Assembly: GCA_949738465.1 (NCBI GenBank)
Contig: CATJBQ010000170.1
Location: 1-64,000 of the forward strand
DNA from: an uncultured Lachnospiraceae bacterium
Lineage (GTDB): Bacteria; Bacillota; Clostridia; Lachnospirales; Lachnospiraceae
Direction: 5' to 3'
DNA: 64,000 nucleotides
Shown: one piece after another, positions 9,309 through 17,500 of the stretch
Layout: each line of letters starts with the position of its first letter
How positions within the stretch are numbered: position 1 is the first letter of the stretch
Translations under genes and position numbers: made by a program
The notes under the pieces: generated by a model
Databases searched by the model: none
What the model was told of the DNA's origin: nothing
The model's input: the letters and a program-made list of their open reading frames with translations, nothing else

Positions 9309-9413
9309 ATGTTGACGATTGAAGGATTAATGGCAGTGATAAGTTTGTGCATCGCTTGCTTCGGTCTCGGATACGCCATCGGAAGCAAGGATAATAATAA
9401 AACACAAAAATAA
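9309..9413 (+). CDS. Putative holin-like type I toxin (34 aa)
   Basis: A 34-codon gene beginning MLTIEGLMAV, with one hydrophobic helix (about residues 6-25) and a short polar tail GSKDNNKTQK. This pattern is that of the small holin-like toxins of Firmicutes type I toxin-antitoxin loci. A strong ribosome site (AAAGGAGGG) precedes the ATG. It has its own promoter at 9171-9199 and a terminator directly at the stop. Expressed in excess it would be expected to damage the membrane. A convergent antisense RNA covering its 3' end is predicted. The family call rests on sequence style and layout. Confidence 0.75.
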   Translation: MLTIEGLMAVISLCIACFGLGYAIGSKDNNKTQK

Positions 9414-9493
9414 CCGCCCCGGTCTGCTAAACTGAGCGGTTATTTTTGACCAAACATTTATCGGGCTAGCTGTCTATCGGCAGCACCTATTCT
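9404..9493 (-). ncRNA. Predicted antitoxin RNA of the type I toxin
   Basis: From the minus-strand promoter at 9500-9528 a transcript of about 90 nt would run to the T-run just past the shared terminator. It would overlap the 3' end of the toxin mRNA by about 40 nt, covering the stop codon and terminator, as in txpA/RatA-like loci. Both RNAs are predicted to carry the same nonamer GGTGCTGCC near their 5' ends (9207-9215 plus; 9487-9479 minus). Confidence 0.5.
9406..9447. terminator. Bidirectional terminator shared by toxin and antitoxin RNAs
   Basis: AAAAATAACCGC (9406-9417) pairs with GCGGTTATTTTT (9436-9447). The stem is bordered by a T-run in both reading directions, so it can end the toxin mRNA and the convergent RNA. 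Confidence 0.75.
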
Positions 9494-9499
9494 GTTTAT

Positions 9500-9528
9500 A
9501 ATATACCATATCGAATTGAAATATGCAA
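9500..9528 (-). promoter_or_regulatory. Promoter of the predicted antitoxin RNA
   Basis: On the minus strand TTGCAT (9528-9523) and TATATT (9505-9500) are separated by 17 bp, placing the start near 9493, just before the GGTGCTGCC nonamer. Confidence 0.5.
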
Positions 9529-9568
9529 GAATTATAAAAAAATATAGTAATCCGGAAAAGAGGAACTT

Positions 9569-10270
9569 ATGCCAGAAAAAATCATGGTGGTAGACGACGA
9601 GGCAGCCATTGCCGACCTGGTGGAGGTCTGCCTGAAAAACGAAGGCTATCAGGTCTATAAATTTTACAACGCAAAAGATGCCCTGAGCTGTGTGGCGCAG
9701 GAGGATCTGAGTCTGGCGGTCTTAGACGTGATGCTGCCGGACATGGACGGCTTCGCGCTGTGCCAGAAGATCCGTCAGGAGCACTTTTTTCCTATTATAA
9801 TGCTGACGGCCAAGGTGGAGGCGGTGGACAAGATCACCGGCCTGACCATGGGAGCCGACGATTACGTCACCAAGCCCTTCCATCCCCTGGAGCTGATCAC
9901 CCGGGTAAAATCCCAACTGCGGCGGTATACCAGGTACAATCCGGCAGATGCCCACGCCAGGGAGGAAGAAAGCGACGAGATCGATATCCGGGGCCTGGCC
10001 ATTGCAAAAAGCAACCATAAATGCACGCTGAACGGCAAGGAGCTGTCGCTGACGCCCCGAGAATTTTCCATCCTGTGGTATCTCTGCCAGCGGCAGGGGA
10101 AGGTGGTGTCTTCGGAGGAGCTTTTCGAAGCCGTATGGGGCGAAAAATACCTAGACAGCAACAACACCGTGATGGCGCATATTGCCCGTCTGCGGGAGAA
10201 GATGCAGGAGCCGGCCCGCAGGCCGAAATACATCAAAACAGTGTGGGGGGTGGGGTACACCATTGAATAG
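9569..10270 (+). CDS. VanR-like OmpR-family response regulator
   Basis: 233 residues. The receiver domain (about 1-120) has the acidic pocket DDE near residue 9, the phosphoacceptor Asp in VLDVMLPD (about 53), Thr in MLTAK and Lys in VTKPF. A winged-helix OmpR/PhoB domain follows (about 140-233), including LTPREFSILWYLC and a terminal VWGVGYTIE. It resembles VanR-type regulators more than other OmpR proteins (KIMVVDDEAAIADLV). Its stop overlaps the TTG start of the partner kinase, so the two are coupled. The likely output is the downstream pentapeptide-repeat gene, since no van resistance enzymes are near. Confidence 0.93.
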   Translation: MPEKIMVVDDEAAIADLVEVCLKNEGYQVYKFYNAKDALSCVAQEDLSLAVLDVMLPDMDGFALCQKIRQEHFFPIIMLTAKVEAVDKITGLTMGADDYVTKPFHPLELITRVKSQLRRYTRYNPADAHAREEESDEIDIRGLAIAKSNHKCTLNGKELSLTPREFSILWYLCQRQGKVVSSEELFEAVWGEKYLDSNNTVMAHIARLREKMQEPARRPKYIKTVWGVGYTIE

Positions 10271-11381
10271 AGACAGAAAGAGGCGGGAATACAGCCGGGT
10301 TTCCCGCGGGATTTTTACACGGTATATCCTGTCGCTGCTGGGCGTCCTTCTGATCTTAACCGGCGGCTATGTGGCGGCAGAATTCATGTTCGGCGGCGTT
10401 ACCTGGTACCGGGAAGACCCGCTCTACTGGTTTTTGAAGGCAATCCAGGCGCTGGCCCCATATATCATCCTCCTGGTCATGCTGGCCAGTGGCATTTTAT
10501 TTGCCCGCCGGGCGATCCGCAAGCCCCTGGGGTATCTGGATGAGGTGATCGAAGCGGCAAAAAGCCTGTCTGCGTCTGCAGAAACGCCCATCGAGCTGTC
10601 CCAGGAGCTGGTGGATATCCAGAATGAATTGAACCTGGCCCGGGAGCAATCCCTCAGGAACGCCAGGGCAGCCCGGGAAGCAGAGCAGCGGAAAAATGAC
10701 CTGGTGGTATACCTGGCCCATGACCTGAAGACGCCCTTAACCAGCGTCATCGGCTATCTGACCCTTCTCATGGAGGAGCCCCAGATCTCAGCGGAAATGC
10801 GGGCACGCTACACCGGAGTGGCCCTGGAAAAAGCGGAACGGTTGGAAGAACTGATCAATGAATTTTTTGATATCACCAGGTTTAACCTGACCACCATGAA
10901 TTTGGAGTTAGACAGAACTAACTTAAGCCGGATGCTGGAGCAGATCACCTATGAGTTCCAGCCGGTATTGAAGGAGAAGGCGCTGGAATGGAAGCTTGAG
11001 ATTCCGCCGCAAGTGGAGATTTTGTGCGATCCCGACAAGTTGGAGCGGGTATTCGACAACCTGATCCGCAACGCGTTAAACTACAGCTATCCCGACAGTG
11101 ATCTGCTTCTGACCGTAAGGCCAGGGCCGGAAACAGTAGAGATCTCCCTGAAAAATCATGGAAAAACCATATCCGCCGACAAGCTGGAGCGGATCTTTGA
11201 GCAGTTTTTCCGGCTGGATACGGCCCGCCGCTCCTCCAACGGAGGCTCCGGGCTGGGACTCGCCATTGCAAAAGAGATCGTGGAGCGGCATGGCGGCAGG
11301 ATCTGGGCTAAGAGCGCCGACGAGACCATTGTGTTTACGGTAGAGCTGCCGGTTGGGCTGCAGAAGAAACAGGAGGTATGA
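10263..11381 (+). CDS. VanS-like sensor histidine kinase
   Basis: About 372 residues if started at TTG 10263, which overlaps the regulator's stop; a longer in-frame reading begins inside the regulator and is less likely. Two membrane helices (about 17-39 and 58-80) flank a very short external loop (roughly 20 residues), so direct sensing of a large ligand outside is unlikely. A linker helix follows, then the H-box YLAHDLKTPLTS, N-box DNLIRNALNY and G-box GGSGLGLAI. It would phosphorylate the upstream regulator. The signal is unknown; cell-envelope stress is plausible from the VanS likeness. Confidence 0.92.
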   Translation: MNRDRKRREYSRVSRGIFTRYILSLLGVLLILTGGYVAAEFMFGGVTWYREDPLYWFLKAIQALAPYIILLVMLASGILFARRAIRKPLGYLDEVIEAAKSLSASAETPIELSQELVDIQNELNLAREQSLRNARAAREAEQRKNDLVVYLAHDLKTPLTSVIGYLTLLMEEPQISAEMRARYTGVALEKAERLEELINEFFDITRFNLTTMNLELDRTNLSRMLEQITYEFQPVLKEKALEWKLEIPPQVEILCDPDKLERVFDNLIRNALNYSYPDSDLLLTVRPGPETVEISLKNHGKTISADKLERIFEQFFRLDTARRSSNGGSGLGLAIAKEIVERHGGRIWAKSADETIVFTVELPVGLQKKQEV

Positions 11382-11382
11382 G

Positions 11383-11985
11383 ATGCTGGAAGAAATGTTA
11401 GCCCAGGCCCGGGAGGAAGAGACAGATCTCCGGGACCTGCGGATCGAAAATAAAGTGATTGAAAACCAGGATTTTTCCAAGCTGGATCTGGTAAAGGTGG
11501 TATTTTCCAGATGCCGCTTTGTGGAATGCGAATTTGTGGGTACCGGATTTTACCAGGTGGCCCTGGAACATTGTGATTTTTCTAACAATAATTTTGAGAA
11601 CAGCTACTGGAAGGATTGCCGTATTACCGGATCGAAGGGGGACGGCGCCCGGCTGATCCGCAGCCATATGAAGCAGACCGTCTGGCAGGACTGCTCCCTG
11701 TGCTACAGCAATTTTACCATGGCGGTACTGGAGCAGGTGCAGATTTCCGATACCGTCATGAAGATGAGCGCCATGCCCGAATGCCGTTTCAAACAGCTTA
11801 CGCTGCACCGCGTTTCCCTGGAAGAAGTGGACTTTTTTAAGACCAGCCTGAAAAATCTGGATGTATCCGATTGCGATATCCATGGCATTAGCGTGTCGGA
11901 CAGCTTCCGGGAGCTTTCTGGCATGAAGATCGATGCGCTGCAGGCGGCGGAGCTGGTGCATCTGCTGGGAGTGCGGATCGTGTGA
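11383..11985 (+). CDS. Pentapeptide-repeat protein
   Basis: 200 residues, mostly a right-handed quadrilateral beta-helix: repeated five-residue units with a central Phe or Leu (DFSKL, VFSRC, RFVEC, EFVGT, DFSNN, NFENS, NFTMA, DFFKT). The ATG at 11383 lies 2 nt after the kinase stop with AGGAGG upstream. Some pentapeptide proteins (Qnr, MfpA) mimic DNA and protect gyrase from quinolones, but many have other roles. Here the coupling to a VanRS-like pair suggests an envelope- or antibiotic-stress output. Confidence 0.88.
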   Translation: MLEEMLAQAREEETDLRDLRIENKVIENQDFSKLDLVKVVFSRCRFVECEFVGTGFYQVALEHCDFSNNNFENSYWKDCRITGSKGDGARLIRSHMKQTVWQDCSLCYSNFTMAVLEQVQISDTVMKMSAMPECRFKQLTLHRVSLEEVDFFKTSLKNLDVSDCDIHGISVSDSFRELSGMKIDALQAAELVHLLGVRIV

Positions 11986-12116
11986 GGGCGTTGTTTCAAA
12001 CGCCTTTTTCCTTAAAGCTTTTTTCTTATAAGCATAGAATTTCATCAAAAAATTTCTTCTATTTCAATCCAAATCGTATATACTATGTTTACAATCACAC
12101 ATAGGAGGAACAAAAG

Positions 12117-12959
12117 ATGAATGCTGTATTAAGCTACGAAACCATAAGGGAGCTGGAAAATTTTATGCGGGAGGAGGAAAAAAGCGAAGCCACCATCAGC
12201 AAATACTGCCGTGACGCGCGGGCCTTCATCCATTACGCCAAGGAAGGGAACGGGATTACAAAGGAACTGGTAATCGCCTACAAAAATCATCTGGGAGAAC
12301 GGTACGAGATCAGCAGCGCCAACTCCATGCTGGCCGCCCTCAACTACTTTCTGCGGTTTCTGGGCAGAGAGGACTGCACCGTGAAGTCCTTCAAGGTACA
12401 AAAAGAAGCTTTCCGCCACCGGGAGCGGGAGCTGACACGCAAGGAATATGAGCGTCTCTTAGAGACAGCGCGGCAAAACGGAGACGAACGGCTCTGTCTG
12501 ATCATGCAGACCATCTGCGCCACCGGGATCCGCATCAGCGAGCTGGCCTTTATCACGGTGGAATCCCTTCACACCAGGCGCACCCGGGTGATGCTCAAAG
12601 GGAAGACCCGGACTGTGCTGCTGCCCTTAGAGCTCTGCAGGAAGCTTAAAAATTACATTAAAAAAAGGAGCATTACCACCGGAAGCGTGTTCGTAACCCG
12701 CAGCGGAAAGCCCATGGACCGCAGCAACATCCTTCATGCCATGAAGAAGCTCTGCGAGAAGGCAAAGGTGGCGTCCACGAAGGTCTTCCCCCATAACCTG
12801 AGGCATCTGTTTGCGGTTACATTCTATAAGGTAGAAAAGGATATCTGTCACCTGGCCGATCTTCTGGGCCATTCGAATATCAATACCACCAGGATCTATA
12901 CGCTGGTAAGCTGCGAGGAACAGGAACGGCAGCTAAACGGATTATGTCTGTGCCGATGA
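12117..12959 (+). CDS. Tyrosine recombinase (likely invertase of the adjacent DNA switch)
   Basis: 280 residues with the XerC/D-like layout: N-terminal SAM-like core-binding domain (about 1-95) and C-terminal catalytic domain. Catalytic residues visible in order are Arg in ATGIRISEL, Lys in MLKGKTRT, His-x-x-Arg in HNLRHLFA, His in LLGHSNI and the nucleophile Tyr in TTRIYTLV. It is preceded by an AGGAGG site. It ends 48 bp before the left 27-bp repeat of a 343-bp invertible segment, which makes it the obvious candidate for flipping that segment and so switching the pilus operon. It is small, like the dedicated phase-variation recombinases of Firmicutes and Bacteroides. Confidence 0.92.
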   Translation: MNAVLSYETIRELENFMREEEKSEATISKYCRDARAFIHYAKEGNGITKELVIAYKNHLGERYEISSANSMLAALNYFLRFLGREDCTVKSFKVQKEAFRHRERELTRKEYERLLETARQNGDERLCLIMQTICATGIRISELAFITVESLHTRRTRVMLKGKTRTVLLPLELCRKLKNYIKKRSITTGSVFVTRSGKPMDRSNILHAMKKLCEKAKVASTKVFPHNLRHLFAVTFYKVEKDICHLADLLGHSNINTTRIYTLVSCEEQERQLNGLCLCR

Positions 12960-13007
12960 AGACAGGCAGGGAATCTGCATTAAGGATTTTCTGACCAAAA
13001 ATAAAAA

Positions 13008-13034
13008 TACCTCATAATGTTGATTATGCGGTAT
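13008..13034. repeat. Left 27-bp inverted repeat of the invertible switch (IRL)
   Basis: This 27-bp repeat is the exact reverse complement of 13324-13350. Its core has internal dyad symmetry (CATAAT, GTTG, ATTATG), as expected for paired recombinase-binding arms around a short crossover region. Confidence 0.93.
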
Positions 13035-13064
13035 CAGCGTGACATATTTTCAATCATCTGATTC

Positions 13065-13093
13065 ATTATAATACATACCCCAATGAAATTCAA
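13065..13093 (-). promoter_or_regulatory. Invertible promoter P1
   Basis: On the minus strand TTGAAT (13093-13088) and TATAAT (13070-13065) are 17 bp apart, close to consensus. In this orientation it fires leftwards through IRL towards the 3' end of the recombinase gene. Inverted, it would drive the pilus operon. Confidence 0.75.
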
Positions 13094-13155
13094 CTGATTT
13101 TTGGAATTATATGCTGTAAATAAGTAAAAAAGTGGCATCCACCGTAATATCTGCC

Positions 13156-13185
13156 TGCCCTATGGAGTATCCAGGGGCATTTTTT
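13156..13185 (+). terminator. Terminator inside the invertible segment
   Basis: The plus strand reads TGCCC, TGGA, a 3-nt loop, TCCA, GGGCA and then six T residues. It would block transcription coming from the recombinase gene in the present orientation. On the opposite strand there is no T-run after the hairpin, so the segment's own promoters can read through it. Confidence 0.7.
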
Positions 13186-13201
13186 AATTTGAATACAGTA
13201 T

Positions 13202-13230
13202 ATCATATGCTACGTCAAAGAAAGCGTCAA
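13202..13230 (-). promoter_or_regulatory. Invertible promoter P2
   Basis: On the minus strand TTGACG (13230-13225) and TATGAT (13207-13202) are 17 bp apart. It has the same direction as P1, upstream of it. Confidence 0.6.
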
Positions 13231-13323
13231 AGAAAAGGAGAAAAAAAGGTTTTTTACAAAAAACTTTTTCATTTTCTTCTTTTATCATTGCGCCCTGGGG
13301 GATTCTGGGGCCAGCCGGCCGTA

Positions 13324-13350
13324 ATACCGCATAATCAACATTATGAGGTA
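13324..13350. repeat. Right 27-bp inverted repeat of the invertible switch (IRR)
   Basis: Exact reverse complement of 13008-13034. It ends 29 bp before the ATG of the first operon gene. Confidence 0.93.
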
Positions 13351-13379
13351 AAGGCGTGGATCCGGGAGTGAGGAGCGAT

Positions 13380-13922
13380 ATGACAGAGAAGGAATTACAC
13401 AGGCTCCGCAGGCAGGATCTGCTGCAACTGCTGCTATCACAGGGCAAGGAGGCGCTGGCGCTCCAGACGAGGCTTTCGAATACAAGCTCCGCTCTGATAC
13501 AGACCAAGGCCGGTTACGACAGGCTCAAGGAGAAGCTGAATGAGAAGGATACCCTGATTGAGAAGCTGAAAAGCAGGCTTGACGCCAAGGACGCCCGAAT
13601 CGGCGAACTGAAGCGGGAGATGGATGCCCTGCGGCTTGGCAGGAAGATCCAGATTGAGGAAGCAGGATCCATTGCGGAAGCCGCATTAAGGCTGAACGGG
13701 ATTTTTGAAGCTGCCCAGAAGGCGGCGGACCAGTATCTCTATAATCTGCAGCGGATGAGCGATGAACGGGTGGCGGACCTGTTTGACAGCGAGGATTTTC
13801 TGGAACTGTCAGAGCAGGAAACCGGCGAGGGCTTTGGGGAATCGGAGGATGATTTCCTGGACCTGGAGGAAGAACTTTCGGATCTTGGAGAAGAGAAAGA
13901 ACCGAGGAATGCAGATGAGTAA
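13380..13922 (+). CDS. Coiled-coil protein, first gene of the pilus operon
   Basis: 180 residues, no signal peptide. Residues about 30-95 form a long charged coiled coil (KEKLNEKDTLIEKLKSRLD and on). A second helical region with EAAQKAADQYL follows, and the last 40 residues are very acidic (Asp/Glu-rich). The general design recalls DivIVA-like or scaffold proteins, but no family is certain. The ATG at 13380 has GAGGAG upstream; an in-frame GTG at 13356 is possible. It overlaps the signal peptidase gene by 8 nt. A cytoplasmic role in organising pilus assembly is a guess from position. Confidence 0.75.
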   Translation: MTEKELHRLRRQDLLQLLLSQGKEALALQTRLSNTSSALIQTKAGYDRLKEKLNEKDTLIEKLKSRLDAKDARIGELKREMDALRLGRKIQIEEAGSIAEAALRLNGIFEAAQKAADQYLYNLQRMSDERVADLFDSEDFLELSEQETGEGFGESEDDFLDLEEELSDLGEEKEPRNADE

Positions 13923-14520
13923 AAAAGAGAGCGGGAAGCCGGATGCGAAAAATCTGGAAAGCCTGGATCTTAAGGCCGTGGAAGCGGCGCTTAAGAAGGA
14001 GCAGTACAGACGGGGCTACAGCAAAGCCCTTCGGAGTACCATCTTTTCCCTGATTGTGGTGGCAGCCGCGGCAGTGCTGGTGGCGGTGTTGATCCTGCCG
14101 GTGCTGCAGATCAGCGGAACCTCCATGACGGAGACCTTACAGGATGGGGACATCGTGGTGGCAGTCAACAGCAAGAATTTTAAAACCGGCGATGTGATTG
14201 CATTTTATTACAACAACAATACCCTGGTGAAACGGGTAATTGCCTATGCGGGGGATTGGGTTGATATTGACGAGGATGGGAATGTGACGGTCAACGGGGA
14301 ACTACTTGACGAGCCTTATGTATCCGAGAAAGCACTGGGCGAATGCAATATCGAACTTCCCTACCAGGTGCCGGATGGAAAATGCTTTGTGATGGGAGAC
14401 CATCGTGCCACCAGCATCGACAGCCGCAATACGGCGGTAGGCTGTGTCGGCAAGGACATGGTTGTCGGCAAGATTGTGTTCCGGGTGTGGCCGCTCAGTG
14501 AGTTTGGGATAATCAACTGA
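13915..14520 (+). CDS. lepB: Signal peptidase I (SipP/LepB type)
   Basis: 201 residues, membrane-bound serine protease that removes signal peptides from exported proteins. One N-terminal membrane helix (about 42-65) is followed by the catalytic Ser motif ISGTSM (about 72), the Lys general base in LVKRVIAY and the conserved GDHRATSIDSR. This is the bacterial Ser-Lys type, unlike the second peptidase at 25659. The start at 13915 overlaps the upstream stop. Its place before the adhesin and pilin genes suggests it is dedicated to their processing. Confidence 0.93.
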   Translation: MSKKESGKPDAKNLESLDLKAVEAALKKEQYRRGYSKALRSTIFSLIVVAAAAVLVAVLILPVLQISGTSMTETLQDGDIVVAVNSKNFKTGDVIAFYYNNNTLVKRVIAYAGDWVDIDEDGNVTVNGELLDEPYVSEKALGECNIELPYQVPDGKCFVMGDHRATSIDSRNTAVGCVGKDMVVGKIVFRVWPLSEFGIIN

Positions 14521-14583
14521 TAGATGCAGGAAGGGGCTCATAGAGGCCCGGGCTGGACGAGAGGAATGAAAGGAGGAAACGCA

Positions 14584-17500
14584 ATGAGATCTTTGATTAC
14601 GAAACAGGCGGAAAGATTCTTGCGTGAACGAAAGAATTATAAGCGCTGGCTGGCAGTGTTTACCTGTCTGGCGGCAATGGTGGTTCTGGGCACGGTGATG
14701 GTGCTGCGCTACACCGGCACGGCAATGACCGGGAATCCCCAGTGCGGACAGGAGGAACATTCCCATATGGAGGAATGCTTTTCGGAGGTTCTGGTCTGCG
14801 GTCAGGAAGCATCGGCAGAGCATGAGCACATGCCCGAATGTTATGAGAAGCAGTTGATCTGCCAGAATGAAGAACATGTCCATATCGATGCATGCTATGC
14901 GCAGAATGAGGATGCCACAGCACCGGAAGCGGATGATACCGAGCCTTGGGCGGATGATAAGGTACAGCCAACAGAAGTAGCGGGGGAACAGGATCAAGTG
15001 GAAGCATCAGCAGAGCAGGAGGCAGAGCCTGGCGATGGCAGGCATATTCTGGCCATGCAGGGCGAGGATTATATGGTAACCGTATCCTATGGCGATGAAG
15101 CGGGGATCCCGGAAAATGCAGAACTGCTGGTGAAAGAAATCCTGGCGGACAGTGCCGAGTATGAGGCTTATTACCAGGAAATGCTTGCGGCTATGGCACA
15201 GGAAACAGCCGCAGCAGGGGAAGCGGCAGCAGAAGAGGATGTTGAGGTATCATTTGCCAGATTTTTTGATATTACATTTTTGGCAGATGGCGTGAAGGTG
15301 GAACCGGCGGCTCCGGTAGATATCAAAATCAGTTATCCGGATACCATCCAGCTTGGCGAGAACGAGGCAGCGTCTGTCGTACATTTTGCAGAAGAAGGAA
15401 CAGAGGTTCTGGATGCGGAAGTTGTAGAAAAGGAAGAAGGAAGCGATTTTGAATTTACCCAGGAAAGCTTTTCGGTAACCTCCACTGTAATCAGCAAAGC
15501 CCCCGGCAAAGGGGGATCGCTTACGGCCAGCGGCAATGGTTATAAGGTTACCGTCACCTATGGGAAAAACAGCGGTATTACGAAGAATGACAGATTGGTT
15601 GTAGAAGAAGTAAAAGATAACGGGGAAAACGAAAACAACAGCTACCGGAAATATCTGAACAACAGCCAGGGCGCGATCAAGGAGAAGACCAAGCACAATG
15701 CGGAAGAAGTAAAGTCTTCGTTTGCCAGGGTATTCCAGATCTCCATTGAAAACGGCAGCGGCCAGAGAGTGTCCGTCAGTGATGTGGATGTTCAGATTCA
15801 ATATACCACTCCGGTTAAGGCGGAGACGGCAGGGGTAGCTGCAATGGTTCTGAATACAGAGGATGGCGGGGAAGTTCTGGGAATGGAAACGCTCGCGGCA
15901 GGACAGTCGGTCACCACCTTCTCCGGACGCCAGAGCTTTTCGACGGATGCTCCTAATGTGGCAACTACCATGCTGGCAGATGTATCGGCATTGGCGGATG
16001 GGGAAGGCAGCGGTACTCCGGAGGATTGGACGGATCTGGATAAGGACGGAACCATAGACGGAGTGAATGGCAGTGAGAAGAATGACTGGCAGATTGTAGC
16101 GGGAAAATATGAAGGAAATAGCAATAAGACAGTATATTCCGACGGCGACAGGATGGTGCGCGTCCAGAAGAACGTGATACCGACAGATGTGGAAAATGAG
16201 TTTTATGTGTATTTGTCGGTGGATATAAAAACATTAATAAGGAATGTGTTTAAACCAGAACATTTCAAGGCTCTTACGCATGTCGATAATGTAGAAGATG
16301 GAGCTATAACAAACTGGAGTAAGGAAATAGAGGTTGCATTTGAAAATATACCTAATAATTGGAGCAAAGGAACTTATATTGTCAAATCGCCTTATGGCGA
16401 AATAGTTTATGAGGGCGAGATTGGATGGAATCAGGCAAATAACGTAGTGCTTATTTATGTTGTTGAGGATACCCCCGGCAATAAAATAGCATATCAGATG
16501 GGAGGAATGAACAAGGGCGACAGAAATAAAGAAATTACGTTGTCTACAAGTGCCTGGAATGCGATAAAGAAAGAATTTAAGACATCAGTTGCCTTAAATG
16601 AAGTGAACGATCAGATGGGTGCTTATATTATTTTCGAAGGTTGTCAATATGTAGATGGGGTGGTTTCTCCCTCAGAGGTGCAAACAATCCCTGGCGGAAC
16701 GATAAAGTGGACACCAAAAGCCAAAGAGACTGAATGTCAGACTGAAAATTCGATAGGTTCGGACGGGAAAGTGGAAGGGATCTGGTTCAAAAATGTTGCG
16801 GAACTGCTCTATAAAGTAAAGCTTGATGTCACGAAGCCTGGCTTTGAAAGCTGCGGAGCTGAAGGCGTGGAAGATATGATTACGAATGCACCAAAATATC
16901 CGGTGAATCAAGACGCAACGTTAAAGTACCAGATCAAAGATGAAGAAGGAAAATTAGGTGATGTTAAGGAAGTACATTTCCCAATTCCCGAAGTCCGCGG
17001 CTTGCTCTACGACATTCCTCTGAAAAAGACGGATCTCGATGAAACAACGAAGCTGCTTCCAGGTGCGGAATTCATCTTGAAGGATGCCGATGGAAAACAG
17101 GTTGGAGATAAAATAACAACCGCTGACGGCGATTTGAAGGGAACAGCCACTTTTGCAGGGCTTCCGTGGGGAACCTATACGATCTGGGAGATGAAAGCTC
17201 CTGAAGGCTATCAGAGTGTTGGAAAAGATGGAAAATCGGTTGGCCAGGTTACGGTTTGCTATACGGAGGAGCGCAGTAAATTGCTGCCGGGAGAAGATGG
17301 CCAGGTAGACTTTTCATCGATGACTTTGCGGCCCGAAAGCGCCGGCCATATGGTTTATTATTCTTCCATCACGCAAAAGGAAGCCGGGGAAGAAGAACGG
17401 GTGCCGGTTACAATTACAAATGAAAAGATTCCTCCCATCCTACTGGAAAAGAAGTGGGAAGGCGATGAGGAAACGCCGGAGCTTCGCCCGGATGAGGTAA

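Larger units (their letters stand above)
13035..13323. other. Invertible promoter segment of the pilus operon (OFF orientation here)
   Basis: 289 bp between perfect inverted repeats, with no convincing gene. It is AT-rich and carries two minus-strand promoters (13065-13093 and 13202-13230) that point away from the operon, and a plus-strand terminator (13156-13185) that would stop read-through from the recombinase gene. A second AT-rich hairpin lies near 13240-13270. After inversion the first promoter would map to about 13265-13293, facing the operon, with a start near 13300 and about 80 nt of leader. The OFF assignment is an inference from these elements. Confidence 0.85.

Noticed and set aside
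9569-11985. Possible glycopeptide resistance cluster
   Set aside because: Regulator and kinase resemble VanR and VanS, but no vanH, ligase, vanX, vanY or vanT gene is present; only a pentapeptide-repeat gene follows.
13067-13072. TATAAT on the plus strand as an operon-facing promoter in the present orientation
   Set aside because: No acceptable -35 at 16-18 bp upstream on the plus strand, and the terminator at 13156-13185 lies between it and the operon; the minus-strand reading of the same bases has a perfect 17-bp spaced -35.
13184-13507. Minus-strand open frame across the right repeat
   Set aside because: It runs through the invertible boundary and antisense to the coiled-coil gene, with no ribosome site or domain.
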